NCBI GenBank assembly: GCA_038748365.1
Contig: JBCDIZ010000006.1
Location: 62,001-126,000 of the forward strand
Length of the DNA: 64,000 nucleotides
Reading direction: 5' to 3'
From: Alterisphingorhabdus sp038748365
GTDB taxonomy: Bacteria > Pseudomonadota > Alphaproteobacteria > Sphingomonadales > Sphingomonadaceae
Shown: piece after piece, positions 44,089 through 52,687 of the stretch
How positions within the stretch are numbered: the stretch's first letter is position 1
Layout of the letters: each line of letters starts with the position of its first letter
Program-made: the position numbers and the translations under genes
The notes under the pieces: model-generated
What the model saw: only the letters and a program-made list of their open reading frames with translations
What the model was told of the DNA's origin: nothing
Databases searched by the model: none

Positions 44089-44313
44089 ATGGCACGCCCA
44101 TTTTTCCGTCGTCGCAAGTCCTGCCCGTTTTCCGGCAAGGATGCGCCAAAGATCGATTATAAAGACGTTCGTCTGCTGCAGGGCTTTATGTCCGAACGTG
44201 GCAAGATCGTCCCCAGCCGCATCACTGCGGTTTCCGCCAAGAAGCAACGTGAGCTGTCCAAAGCCATCAAGCGTTCGCGCCAGATCGGCCTGTTGCCGTT
44301 TATCGTGAAGTAA
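44089..44313 (+). CDS. rpsR: 30S ribosomal protein S18
   Basis: A 74-residue basic protein: RRKSCPFSGKDAPKIDYKDV, LLQGFMSERGKIVPSRITAV, SAKKQRELSKAIKRSRQIGL, LLPFIVK. It partners S6 on the platform of the small subunit. It stands in the usual order rpsF-rpsR-rplI with a GGAG-type site. Confidence 0.98.
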   Translation: MARPFFRRRKSCPFSGKDAPKIDYKDVRLLQGFMSERGKIVPSRITAVSAKKQRELSKAIKRSRQIGLLPFIVK

Positions 44314-44325
44314 GGAGCAAGTATC

Positions 44326-44994
44326 ATGGATATCATTTTGCTCGAACGGATCGAGAAGCTCGGCACCATCGGTGATGTCGTCACCGTGAAGGACGGCTAT
44401 GCCCGCAACTTCCTGCTGCCGAACAAGAAAGCGCTGCGCGCCAATGAAGCCAATAAGAAGGTTTTCGAGGCCAATCGCGATCGGATTGAGAAAGAAAACA
44501 AAGAACGCGCCGATGCTGCGTCCAAACATGGCGAGAATGTTGACGGCACGCAAATCGTGCTGATCCGCGCTTCGTCAAACAGCGGCCAGCTTTATGGTTC
44601 GGTTGCGGTTCGTGACATTGTGGAAGAGCTCAACAAAACCGGGGCTGACGTCGATAAGTCGATGGTCATTCTGGAGCGTCCGATCAAGACGCTGGGCCTG
44701 TTCGATGTTCGTATCGCACTGCACCCCGAAGTTTCTGTGACAATTCAAGTCAATGTCGCCCGTTCCGAAGACGAAGCCGAGCTTCAGAAGGAAGGCGTCG
44801 ATGTGATGGCACAGATGTTCGAAACTGAAGAAGCAACTGGCTTTGTCGAGAAAATCGACCGTACGCTGGAACCTGGCGAGATTGCTGGTGAAGACGCTGA
44901 GGAAGCTGAAGAGGCGACCACAGAAGAAGCGCCAAGCGAAGACGCTGAGGCAGCAGCTGAAGAAAGCGAAGAAAAGGCTGAAGACGCAGCGTAA
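44326..44994 (+). CDS. rplI: 50S ribosomal protein L9 with long acidic tail
   Basis: Residues 1-150 are ordinary L9: MDIILLERIEKLGTIGDVVT, VKDGYARNFLLPNKKALRAN, and the C-domain IVLIRASSNSGQLYGSVAVR. About 70 further residues extend the usual 150, consisting largely of Glu and Ala (EDAEEAEEATTEEAPSEDAE). The tail resembles that on S16 at 59446. A strong terminator follows, so it closes the operon. Confidence 0.96.
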   Translation: MDIILLERIEKLGTIGDVVTVKDGYARNFLLPNKKALRANEANKKVFEANRDRIEKENKERADAASKHGENVDGTQIVLIRASSNSGQLYGSVAVRDIVEELNKTGADVDKSMVILERPIKTLGLFDVRIALHPEVSVTIQVNVARSEDEAELQKEGVDVMAQMFETEEATGFVEKIDRTLEPGEIAGEDAEEAEEATTEEAPSEDAEAAAEESEEKAEDAA

Positions 44995-45023
44995 CTTTCT
45001 GCATCTCTGCTAAAGGTAGGAAG

Positions 45024-45050
45024 CGGGCCGGTTTTTCCGGCCCGTTTTTT
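45024..45050 (+). terminator. Rho-independent terminator of rpsF-rpsR-rplI
   Basis: The stem cgggccgg (45024-45031) pairs with ccggcccg (45037-45044) across a ttttt loop and is followed by six T (45045-45050). It is a textbook intrinsic terminator 30 bp after the rplI stop. Confidence 0.93.
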
Positions 45051-45093
45051 ATGCGCAATTGCCTCTCGCCAAAGGACGGCGTAATGCCGCCTT

Positions 45094-46125
45094 ATGGCAC
45101 AAGACATAACAACCGCCTTCCTTTCGGATCCGGGTTTCTTTCCTTTCGCGATAGATGTCAGCAGCGAGCGCGTGCATATTGCGCGGCTACAGCTTGATGC
45201 GATTGCTCAGGCCAGCTTTCTCGACCAACGCGCCCTGAAACCGCATACCCCGCAAGGTTGGCTCGAATGGCAGCAAGTCGCTGATGCTGGCGCTTCGCTG
45301 ACCAAGAAACCACGCTTTATCTTCCATATTGGCCATGTTGGTTCGACGCTGATTTCGCGTTTGCTGGGCGCGCATGCTGCTGTGCATGCCGTACGCGAGC
45401 CATTGGCACTGCGCCCGATGGCAGAGCTTGGCGGCAAACGCTCATCGCCCGATATGCCATGGCATCCTGATCTATGGCAGCAAAGGCTGGAGCAACTCTT
45501 GCATTGGCTTGGCCGGGCACCGGAAAGCCAGCAGGTGATTATCAAGGCTTCGAGCTTCGTTTCGGAAATTACCCCTGATCTGGTTACCATGACGGGCCCC
45601 GCCCTTTTACTGACGGCCAAGCCGCATATCTATCTGGCGACGATCTTTGCCGGAGATGCCGGTCGGGCCGAGACGCTCTCGCTTGCAGCGGCTAGGCTGA
45701 ACCGCTTGCATGCGATGCTGGGTGAAGCACCATGGACCTTATGGAAGATGTCACCAGGGGAAAAAGTCGCCATGAGTTGGGCCTGCGAGATGGTTGCTCT
45801 GGGCAGAGCGGACAGCGCAGAAACCAAGAGTCTCTGGTGCGATTTTGATGAGTTTCTGGATGCGCCACAACCAATGCTCAATAAAATTGCCGCTGTCTTT
45901 GATCTGACTTATGAGGAGCAGGTGCTGCAAAACACCCTCAATGGCCCGATCATGCAGCAATATTCCAAAGCACCGGAACATGGCTATTCCCCACAGTTAC
46001 GCCGCGATGTTATTGCGCAGGCGCAGCGTGACTGGGCGCAGGAAATTGCAAAGGGTGAGGCTTGGCTGAAAGCCGCAGCAAGCGATTACCCATTGATAAC
46101 GCAGGCGCTGGAGCGCACTGCATAA
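45094..46125 (+). CDS. Sulfotransferase-like P-loop protein
   Basis: A 343-residue protein. FIFHIGHVGSTLISRLLGAH resembles the 5'-PAPS-binding loop of sulfotransferases (PxSGTTxL-like), followed by AVREPLALRPMAELG. The rest (LLLTAKPHIYLATIFAGDAG, SWACEMVALGRADSAETKSL) is not tied to a named function. It neighbours a PKHD-type hydroxylase in the same direction with 33 bp between. The pair occurs in sphingomonads near TonB receptors by memory of the group, which I cannot verify here. Confidence 0.65.
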   Translation: MAQDITTAFLSDPGFFPFAIDVSSERVHIARLQLDAIAQASFLDQRALKPHTPQGWLEWQQVADAGASLTKKPRFIFHIGHVGSTLISRLLGAHAAVHAVREPLALRPMAELGGKRSSPDMPWHPDLWQQRLEQLLHWLGRAPESQQVIIKASSFVSEITPDLVTMTGPALLLTAKPHIYLATIFAGDAGRAETLSLAAARLNRLHAMLGEAPWTLWKMSPGEKVAMSWACEMVALGRADSAETKSLWCDFDEFLDAPQPMLNKIAAVFDLTYEEQVLQNTLNGPIMQQYSKAPEHGYSPQLRRDVIAQAQRDWAQEIAKGEAWLKAAASDYPLITQALERTA

Positions 46126-46158
46126 GATACGAAATATGCGAGCATTAAGGACTATGCC

Positions 46159-46821
46159 ATGATCAAGCAAATACCTGATCTTTTGTCGCCCAAAGAGGTC
46201 AAGCAACTCAAGGATATTGCGGCAAAAGCGGATTTTGTGGATGGCCGGATCAGCAACCCGCATTCCAAGGTCAAAAAGAACCTGCATTTGCATGATGAGA
46301 AGGCTTGGGAAACGTCCTCCAACATGCTCGAGAATGCATTGATGCGGCATGAGGATTTCCGTAATTTTGCCTTTCCTGCTGGAATCACCAAACCGCTGAT
46401 CACCAAATATGATCCTGGCATGGCTTATGGTCTGCATCCCGACAGCCCGATGATGATGGTTGAAGGAAAAGCATTTCGTTCTGACCTGAGCTGCACCATC
46501 TTTTTGAATGACCCGGATAGCTATGAAGGCGGGGCGTTGCGTATCTTGCTGGGGGATTCGCAGATGCGGTTCAAGGGTGCGGCGGGTTCTGCTGTTGTCT
46601 ATCCTTCAACCACATTGCACGAGGTGGAAGAGGTCACCAGCGGCGAACGGCTGGTGGGTCTGTGCTTTATCCAGAGCCGTATCCCGGACACCGCCAAGCG
46701 AAACCTGCTCTATGAGCTTAACGAAGTCGCCGCGCTAGAAGGCCTGGGTATGAGCGATGAAAATTATACCCGAATACAAGCGGTACAGTTCAACTTGTCG
46801 CGTATGTGGATGGACAATTAA
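46159..46821 (+). CDS. Fe(II)/2-oxoglutarate-dependent hydroxylase (PKHD/P4Hc type)
   Basis: A 220-residue dioxygenase. The iron ligands are the HxD in YGLHPDSPMMM and the distal His in STTLHEVEEVTSGERLVGLC, where the Arg of GER binds 2-oxoglutarate. The core FLNDPDSYEGGALRILLGDS matches PKHD-type hydroxylases such as PiuC. It has an AAGGA site and probably forms an operon with the sulfotransferase-like gene. Substrate unknown; links with iron uptake are known for PiuC. Confidence 0.9.
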   Translation: MIKQIPDLLSPKEVKQLKDIAAKADFVDGRISNPHSKVKKNLHLHDEKAWETSSNMLENALMRHEDFRNFAFPAGITKPLITKYDPGMAYGLHPDSPMMMVEGKAFRSDLSCTIFLNDPDSYEGGALRILLGDSQMRFKGAAGSAVVYPSTTLHEVEEVTSGERLVGLCFIQSRIPDTAKRNLLYELNEVAALEGLGMSDENYTRIQAVQFNLSRMWMDN

Positions 46822-46851
46822 TATCGAAGCCAATTGCCTTTCATCGGGCCT

Positions 46852-47382
46852 TTATTGGTTCCCCAATACCTGCTGATTGAATATCTGCGCCAGATTGGCG
46901 GTGTTGAAAAACTCGCTGCGCAGATTTCCGATCGTGGTGCCATAATCGGCAATGGCATAGCGGGTTACGGTCGGCACGCCTTCATCTGAGATAACCGCCT
47001 TGGCAAAGTCATAGCTGCGGTTAAAGTTATCAACCCTGTCGCGCAACTGCATCGGAGACAGATTTTGTGGCGCGCGATAGCGGGCGGAAATCACGAGGCC
47101 GACACAATTTGCCCTTTGCTGGTTGCAGCTCTGGGGCAAAGCGACAAGTTTCAGATTATTATAGGTAATGAAGAAAAAATCCCGCCCGGCATCGGTTTTG
47201 CGACTCTCCACCGCCGCGCCTTTCGGTTCCAATGCTCTGCGAATGGCGGCCTCGTCAAAAAATCGCACCTGTTGGAAGGAATCTGCATCCGTCTGCTGCG
47301 CCCTAGCTTCACCCATAAATAATGACGGCAAAGCGCAAGAGCCGATCATGGTGCTTATAGCGAAAAAAGTGCTTCTCATCAT
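46852..47382 (-). CDS. Exported YbjN-domain-like protein
   Basis: A 176-residue protein with a signal peptide (residues 1-28, ending GEARAQQ). The mature part, FDEAAIRRALEPKGAAVESR then DFFFITYNNLKLVALPQSCN and RVDNFNRSYDFAKAVISDEG, fits the YbjN/putative sensory transduction regulator fold, common as secreted proteins in sphingomonads. Two Cys in PQSCNQQRANC may form a disulfide. A second such protein is at 50805. Function unknown. Confidence 0.7.
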   Translation of the reverse strand: MMRSTFFAISTMIGSCALPSLFMGEARAQQTDADSFQQVRFFDEAAIRRALEPKGAAVESRKTDAGRDFFFITYNNLKLVALPQSCNQQRANCVGLVISARYRAPQNLSPMQLRDRVDNFNRSYDFAKAVISDEGVPTVTRYAIADYGTTIGNLRSEFFNTANLAQIFNQQVLGNQ

Positions 47383-47546
47383 CGCTTCCTATATACCCAT
47401 ATCTCAAGGGTGGATAACCACTAGCAGGACCAGCGCTATGGCAAAAATATCCATTTTGGTGGATTCTCAATCAGAAAGTACAGCCAACTCTCCCCTAGCG
47501 CTAATTGCGTAATGACAGGATCGGCTTTTCCCGATACATCGCCATC

Positions 47547-48986
47547 ATGCAAAATATTGATACGGTTATTGACCAGCTCCGCGTCCAATACGACGCGGCT
47601 ATCGGCGCGCTGCAGAGCGCCATTCTCGCTTATTGTAAAGACAAAACCACACCCGATCCGGCACTGCGCACTAATGGCGCTTTTTCCTATCCCAAGCTCA
47701 CCATCCGCTATTCCGGCGATGAGCGCAGCGCCAAGCCGAGCCTGTCCTTTGGTAGGCTGGAGACGCCGGGCATCTATTCCGGCACCGTGACCCGGCCAGA
47801 GATTTTCGCCGATTATCTGCGTGAACAGCTGCAAATCCTCGCCGATCAATATGATATTGAGATGGAGGTATCGACCAGCAATCAGGAAATCCCCTTCCCT
47901 TATGTGCTGGACGGCATACAAGGCCTCGACCTTGGCGAGATCACGCCACAGGAGCTCTCGCGCTATTTCCCGACCACGGAACTGGCCGACATTGGCGACG
48001 AGATTGCCGATGGCAATATCCATAGCAATGAAGATGGCGCGGCGCCCTTGTCGCTCTTTGACGGCCTGCGCACCGATTTCTCGCTGGCACGCCTCAAACA
48101 CTATACCGGCACCCCGGCGGAGCATACGCAGCGCTTCATATTGTTCACCAACTATCATCGCTATGTTGATGAATTTGTGAGTTGGGCCTGCCAGCAGGTG
48201 GGTCAGGGCCGGTATACCGCGCTGTCTGGTGCTGGCGGCCTCTATATTGAAGAGCCCACGGACGACCCGACGCAGCTTATCGCCGACAGCGCATGGCGGC
48301 GCATACAAATGCCCGCCTATCACCTGATGGCGCCCGATGGCAGCGGGATCACTTTGGTCAATATCGGTGTCGGCCCTTCCAACGCCAAGACAATCACTGA
48401 TCATCTGGCGGTGCTGCGCCCGGAAGTGTTCCTGATGGTCGGCCATTGCGGCGGCCTGCGTCCGACACAGCGCATTGGCGATTATGTGCTGGCCCATGCC
48501 TATCTGCGCGATGACCATATTCTTGATACGGTGCTACCCCCGGAAATCCCCATTCCGCCGATTGCCGAGGTGCAGCAGGCACTGGCCGAAGCGGCGGAGA
48601 AAATCTCCGGCTCCAGCGGCGCAGACCTGAAACGCCGGATGCGCACCGGCACGGTGGTCACCACCGATGACCGCAATTGGGAGCTGCGTTACAGCGCCAG
48701 CGCGCTGCGCTTCTCGCAATCGCGTGCGGTCGGCATTGATATGGAATCGGCGACAATCGCAGCGCAGGGTTATCGCTTCCGTGTGCCCTATGGCACCATG
48801 CTCTGTGTCTCGGATAAGCCCTTACATGGCGAGTTGAAGCTGCCGGGACAGGCTAACCGTTTTTATAATGAGGCAATTTCGGCGCATATGCAGATCGGCA
48901 CGCTAACCTGCGAATTGCTGCGCGAACAGGGCGATCGCTTGCACAGCCGCAAGCTGCGCGCCTTTAACGAACCGCCTTTCCGTTAA
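47547..48986 (+). CDS. amn: AMP nucleosidase
   Basis: A 479-residue enzyme cleaving AMP to adenine and ribose 5-phosphate. The N-terminal AMP-specific domain includes PKLTIRYSGDERSAKPSLSF and FILFTNYHRYVDEFVSWACQ; the C-terminal phosphorylase fold has VGHCGGLRPTQRIGDYVLAH, the substrate loop GIDMESATIAAQGYRFRVPY and CVSDKPLHGELKLPG. The ATG at 47547 gives the family start. It probably balances adenine nucleotides. It is followed after 3 bp by a PLP enzyme. Confidence 0.94.
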   Translation: MQNIDTVIDQLRVQYDAAIGALQSAILAYCKDKTTPDPALRTNGAFSYPKLTIRYSGDERSAKPSLSFGRLETPGIYSGTVTRPEIFADYLREQLQILADQYDIEMEVSTSNQEIPFPYVLDGIQGLDLGEITPQELSRYFPTTELADIGDEIADGNIHSNEDGAAPLSLFDGLRTDFSLARLKHYTGTPAEHTQRFILFTNYHRYVDEFVSWACQQVGQGRYTALSGAGGLYIEEPTDDPTQLIADSAWRRIQMPAYHLMAPDGSGITLVNIGVGPSNAKTITDHLAVLRPEVFLMVGHCGGLRPTQRIGDYVLAHAYLRDDHILDTVLPPEIPIPPIAEVQQALAEAAEKISGSSGADLKRRMRTGTVVTTDDRNWELRYSASALRFSQSRAVGIDMESATIAAQGYRFRVPYGTMLCVSDKPLHGELKLPGQANRFYNEAISAHMQIGTLTCELLREQGDRLHSRKLRAFNEPPFR

Positions 48987-48989
48987 GCC

Positions 48990-50126
48990 ATGGTGGATGA
49001 CCCCAAAGCACTGAAACCCGAAACCGCGGCCATCCATGTGCCGCATCAACGCCGCGACGGGGCAATGGCTCCGCCCATTCATATGGCTACGACTTTTGAG
49101 CATGGCCCGGCCTATGAGACGCTGCACGGATTTGACTATAGCCGTTCCAGCAACCCCAATGTCGCCGATCTGGAGGCTAGACTAACGGCGCTCGAACAGG
49201 GAAGCTTTGCCCTTGCCTATGCCTCAGGAATGGCGGCAGGTGCAGCGCTGCTCGATACGCTACCCGTCGGCGCCCGTGTGGTGTTTCATAACAGCCTCTA
49301 TCATGGCTTTCGCGCGCTTGCCGGTCTGCTGGAAAGCAATGCGCGCATAATTCCGGTGTTTATCGATCTAAATGATAATGAAGCGCTTGAAAAAGAGCTG
49401 GCGCAAAAGCCTGCTTTGGTCTGGCTGGAAAGCCCAACCAATCCAACGCTGGAGATAATCGATATCGCCGCCATCGCTGACAAGGCCCATACAGAAGGCG
49501 CAAAGCTCGCTGTCGATGGCACCTTCGCTACCCCTGCCCTGCAACGGCCGCTCACACTCGGCACAGATTATGTCATCCATTCACTGACCAAATATATCGG
49601 CGGTCATAGCGATGTCATGGGCGGTGCGCTGATCGGGGCGAGTGATGGTCTGAAAGAGGAACTGTCGCTTGGCCGCAGCCTCAGCGGCGCGGTTCTCTCG
49701 CCATTCAATGCCTGGTTGGCCTCTCGCGGATTGCAGACGCTGCATTGCCGTGTCGCGGCGCATTGCGCCCATGCCAAAGCGGTTGCCGAAGAACTGGAGG
49801 GCCATCCTCGTCTATCCCACGTCCATTATCCCGGACTTGTGAGCCATCCCGGCCACAGCATCGCCGCAAAACAAATGCGCGACTTTGGCGGCATGGTCTC
49901 TATCGAATTGGCAGGTGGCCGCGACGCGGCAATTGTCATGGCCAGCAAGGTGCAGATATTCACCAATGCAACCAGCCTTGGCGGGGTGGAAAGCCTGATC
50001 GAGCATCGAGCTTCGGTCGAAGAACCGCATATTACTTCACCGCTTGGTTTGTTACGCCTCTCAATCGGACTGGAAAATCCTGCCGATCTTGTCGCTGATC
50101 TGCTACAAGCGTTAGAAACCGGATAG
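48990..50126 (+). CDS. Cys/Met metabolism PLP-dependent enzyme (cystathionine lyase/synthase family)
   Basis: A 378-residue fold-type I PLP enzyme. It has the cystathionine-family opening IHVPHQRRDGAMAPPIHMAT, YSRSSNPNVADLEARLTALE, the PLP-binding FALAYASGMAAGAALL, and the Schiff-base Lys in IHSLTKYIGGHSDVMGGALI, ending with SLGGVESLIEHRAS and LRLSIGLENPADLVADL. Beta-lyase, gamma-lyase or gamma-synthase activity cannot be decided by eye. It abuts amn, so it may share its transcript. Confidence 0.9.
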   Translation: MVDDPKALKPETAAIHVPHQRRDGAMAPPIHMATTFEHGPAYETLHGFDYSRSSNPNVADLEARLTALEQGSFALAYASGMAAGAALLDTLPVGARVVFHNSLYHGFRALAGLLESNARIIPVFIDLNDNEALEKELAQKPALVWLESPTNPTLEIIDIAAIADKAHTEGAKLAVDGTFATPALQRPLTLGTDYVIHSLTKYIGGHSDVMGGALIGASDGLKEELSLGRSLSGAVLSPFNAWLASRGLQTLHCRVAAHCAHAKAVAEELEGHPRLSHVHYPGLVSHPGHSIAAKQMRDFGGMVSIELAGGRDAAIVMASKVQIFTNATSLGGVESLIEHRASVEEPHITSPLGLLRLSIGLENPADLVADLLQALETG

Positions 50127-50202
50127 ACAAAGGATGGCATAGCAGGCGCGCAAGCCTATGTTCATAACCATAGCGTATGCATGGCGCCCAAGAGGAGGAA
50201 AT

Positions 50203-50757
50203 ATGGCGAAGAAACCCGAAAAAGAAGCAGCATCTACCGACGATCTGAAAGCCAAGGCAGGCGAAGCGGCTAAAGCCGCATCCGAAGTGCTGGGCCAGAA
50301 GGCGAGCGAGACCGGCAAAGTCCTGGCGGAGAAGGCCAGCAGCGCCGCTGAAGTCGCCAAGGAACAGGCCAAGGTCTTGTCTGAAAAAGCTATGGAGCAG
50401 GCGCTGGACGCCAAGGACAAATTTGTCGAGAATCTTCCGGCGATGAAAGAAACCGCCCGCGAAACAGCACACAAAGCTGGCGAGCAGATCAGCAAAGGCG
50501 CCTCCGCTGCCGCAAATATGGCAACGGATGCCGGTAAGAAAGCCGCCCAGGCCGCTGGTGATGCCTCTCGTGCTACGGTGGATGCCGCCAAGCGTAATCC
50601 AGGCAAGGCCGCAGCGATTATCGGCGGTATTGCAGCCACCGCTGCAACGGTCGGCATAGTTGCGTCGCAAAAACGCAAGGACGAGGCTGAGGGCGAAGCG
50701 GAAGATGACGTCAGCAACGAAGAGATTGCCGAGCGTTCAACCGAGTCTTCGGAATAA
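50203..50757 (+). CDS. Ala/Lys/Glu-rich amphipathic helical protein with a membrane segment
   Basis: A 184-residue low-complexity protein from the ATG at 50203 behind an AGGAGG site. Residues 10-135 are repetitive amphipathic helix with words such as EVLGQKASETGKVLAEKASS and VAKEQAKVLSEKAMEQALDA, resembling LEA/apolipoprotein-like proteins. A hydrophobic stretch AAIIGGIAATAATVGIVAS follows near residue 150, then an acidic tail. A role in stress protection or membrane association is only inference. A strong hairpin terminator follows. Confidence 0.75.
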   Translation: MAKKPEKEAASTDDLKAKAGEAAKAASEVLGQKASETGKVLAEKASSAAEVAKEQAKVLSEKAMEQALDAKDKFVENLPAMKETARETAHKAGEQISKGASAAANMATDAGKKAAQAAGDASRATVDAAKRNPGKAAAIIGGIAATAATVGIVASQKRKDEAEGEAEDDVSNEEIAERSTESSE

Positions 50758-50764
50758 GTGGCCA

Positions 50765-50802
50765 AAAGCAGGAGCGCCGGGCATTCAGCCCGCTCCTGCT
50801 TT
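50765..50802. terminator. Bidirectional rho-independent terminator
   Basis: aaagcaggagcg (50765-50776) is the exact complement of 50791-50802, with an inner gggc/gccc extension. T-runs or A-runs on both sides allow use in both directions between the helical protein and the convergent YbjN-like gene. Confidence 0.85.
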
Positions 50803-50804
50803 CC

Positions 50805-51275
50805 TCATTCAAATACGTAATTGCTGAAACGGGCAATCGCAGTATCGTAGTTGTTCAGCGCTTCTTTGAAGACCGATTCCGGTATGCCTGCATCGCCGGT
50901 CAGCACGTCCCATGTCAGCGATGGATCGCCCTCATCATCCAGTCCAACCGCGCCAAAGCGATTGCGGGTTGACCAGGATACCGCCATCTCTGCTGGCATG
51001 GGCTCTGAGCGATCAAATATGGTGAAGAATTGCAAGGATTTGCAATCCGCATTGTCGGTGCAATCATAGAACAATATCGAGACGCTCCAGCCATCCATGC
51101 CGGTCTTGATCAGCGGATCACCGACATCATCGGTAGTCAGTTCTGCTTTATACCCTGCGTCCTGCATCGCGCTGACAACGCTTTGCGGATTAGCGGCAGA
51201 AACCATTTGCGCCTGTGCAGCACCCGATAATGATAGGCCGCATATGAGAAGTGCTGCCTTAGCTATTGTTTTCAT
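50805..51275 (-). CDS. Exported YbjN-domain-like protein, second copy
   Basis: A 156-residue protein with the signal peptide KTIAKAALLICGLSLSGAAQ and mature start QMVSAANPQSVVSAM. Its core DDVGDPLIKTGMDGWSVSIL and FFTIFDRSEPMPAEMAVSWS, then GDAGIPESVFKEALNNYDTA, follow the YbjN-like pattern, as at 46852. Two Cys pairs (YDCTDNADCK) may be oxidised in the periplasm. Function unknown. Confidence 0.7.
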   Translation of the reverse strand: MKTIAKAALLICGLSLSGAAQAQMVSAANPQSVVSAMQDAGYKAELTTDDVGDPLIKTGMDGWSVSILFYDCTDNADCKSLQFFTIFDRSEPMPAEMAVSWSTRNRFGAVGLDDEGDPSLTWDVLTGDAGIPESVFKEALNNYDTAIARFSNYVFE

Positions 51276-51377
51276 TATTCTATCCCTATTCTGTATAGGC
51301 GAAGCTTATCAGCGCCGCATTGTCTGCCAGTCTTGTAAGTCTGATCAAGTTAAGGATGCGGCGCGCCTGCGATGGCG

Positions 51378-51920
51378 TCAAGACTTGGCTCCGCTTCTGG
51401 CCGCGATAACGCGCGACGCAATATAGCCAATCACAAGCGCTGCAAAGCCAATAAGGAAAAGCTGCATCTTGATAGGCCGCATAAAAGCGGCGATGCCAGC
51501 CAGCATATCATCGCCCTGCCCCTGCACCATCTGGACGAGCTGGCTCAGCGTTTCGGCATAATCGACCAGCCAGAAAGCGATGTGTGCGATAATCGCGAGC
51601 AGCCCAACACGACGGATATTGGCCGAAGCATCTTGCTGGAGCAACCGACCACCAAGGATACCGCCGATAGAAATGACTGTAATAAAGAACAGGTCTACAA
51701 CCAGCGACCATAGCGCCTGACTATAAACGCCCTTTTCCTGCCAATGCGCATGAATGGTATCGACCATAGAGGCATTTCCCGCCCTGCGATGCGCTTCCAT
51801 ATCAAGACCGGCCATTATGCCCGTCAGTTCGGATGGCTGCAGGGCACGAATAATGAAAAGTAAGGCCCAGCCGGAAAGCCAGAAAATCAGGAAATTCTTT
51901 TTGGTAGCTGATGGCAACAA
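51378..51920 (-). CDS. Conserved membrane protein, last gene of asd operon
   Basis: A 180-residue protein with hydrophobic segments at about residues 9-25, 72-90, 103-120 and 150-170. No family recognised. The start is probably TTG at 51920, preceded by AGGAG. It follows the alpha/beta hydrolase by 5 bp and so belongs to the same leftward transcript. Function unknown. Confidence 0.65.
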   Translation of the reverse strand: MLPSATKKNFLIFWLSGWALLFIIRALQPSELTGIMAGLDMEAHRRAGNASMVDTIHAHWQEKGVYSQALWSLVVDLFFITVISIGGILGGRLLQQDASANIRRVGLLAIIAHIAFWLVDYAETLSQLVQMVQGQGDDMLAGIAAFMRPIKMQLFLIGFAALVIGYIASRVIAARSGAKS

Positions 51921-51925
51921 ATTGC

Positions 51926-52687
51926 TTACTCCTGAAAAAAGTCGACAAGCGCTGCGCCCAGCGCCTTTTCAGTCACGCTCGACATATGCGTTCCCGGTAT
52001 CTCGACATAATGTGCTTGCGCAAGGTTCTGTGCCAGCATCGGGGCTGAACCATTGTCCTGATCGTCGCTGCCGCACAACACCATGATCGGCGTATTGATA
52101 TCGGTCAGTGCCTCAACATCAATATCACCAAAGCTATTGAGCAACAGCCGCGCCGCGACCGGGTCAATGCCCTGTGTCTTCATAAAAGCGACGGCGAAGA
52201 AATGCGCATCGCCACGCTTAACTGTCTCGCGCTTGTCTATCGCATCAATAAAGAATTGCCGGCGGCGGTCCCACTCTTGTAGCCCCTGCCAACCCATGCC
52301 GCACAGGGCTGTACGCCGAGGTCGCAAGCCCATGGTGAGCAGCTTGGCCGCTGTGCGCGCACCCAGCGAAAAGCCGACCAGGTCAAAGCGGTCCAATGCA
52401 AGCGTATCAACCAGATGCATCACATCATCCGTGAGAATATCGGTCGGGTAAGCCGCAGGATCATGCGGCGCATCGCTCTCACCATGCACCCGGAAATCGG
52501 GCATGATTACGCGGTATCCCGCCTCTGCAAGCTGCCCGGCATGGCCATATTTTATCCAATTGGTGTTGGCATTGGAAAACAGGCCATGCAGCATCAGCAC
52601 TGGCGCACCATCTTCCGGGCCCATCTGATGTACCGCCAGCTTGACGCCATCGGGCATGGCGATGTGCGTCACGGCTATATCGCTCAC
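51926..52687 (-). CDS. Alpha/beta hydrolase
   Basis: A 253-residue hydrolase. The oxyanion side is in VLMLHGLFSNANTNWIKYGH, the nucleophile elbow is GFSLGARTAAKLLTMG (Ser in GFSLG), the acid is probably in MVLCGSDDQDNG, and the His is in IPGTHMSSVTEKALG. The start ATG overlaps the stop of the isomerase gene (ATGA). Substrate unknown; the neighbouring genes suggest breakdown of an organic compound. Confidence 0.87.
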   Translation of the reverse strand: MSDIAVTHIAMPDGVKLAVHQMGPEDGAPVLMLHGLFSNANTNWIKYGHAGQLAEAGYRVIMPDFRVHGESDAPHDPAAYPTDILTDDVMHLVDTLALDRFDLVGFSLGARTAAKLLTMGLRPRRTALCGMGWQGLQEWDRRRQFFIDAIDKRETVKRGDAHFFAVAFMKTQGIDPVAARLLLNSFGDIDVEALTDINTPIMVLCGSDDQDNGSAPMLAQNLAQAHYVEIPGTHMSSVTEKALGAALVDFFQE

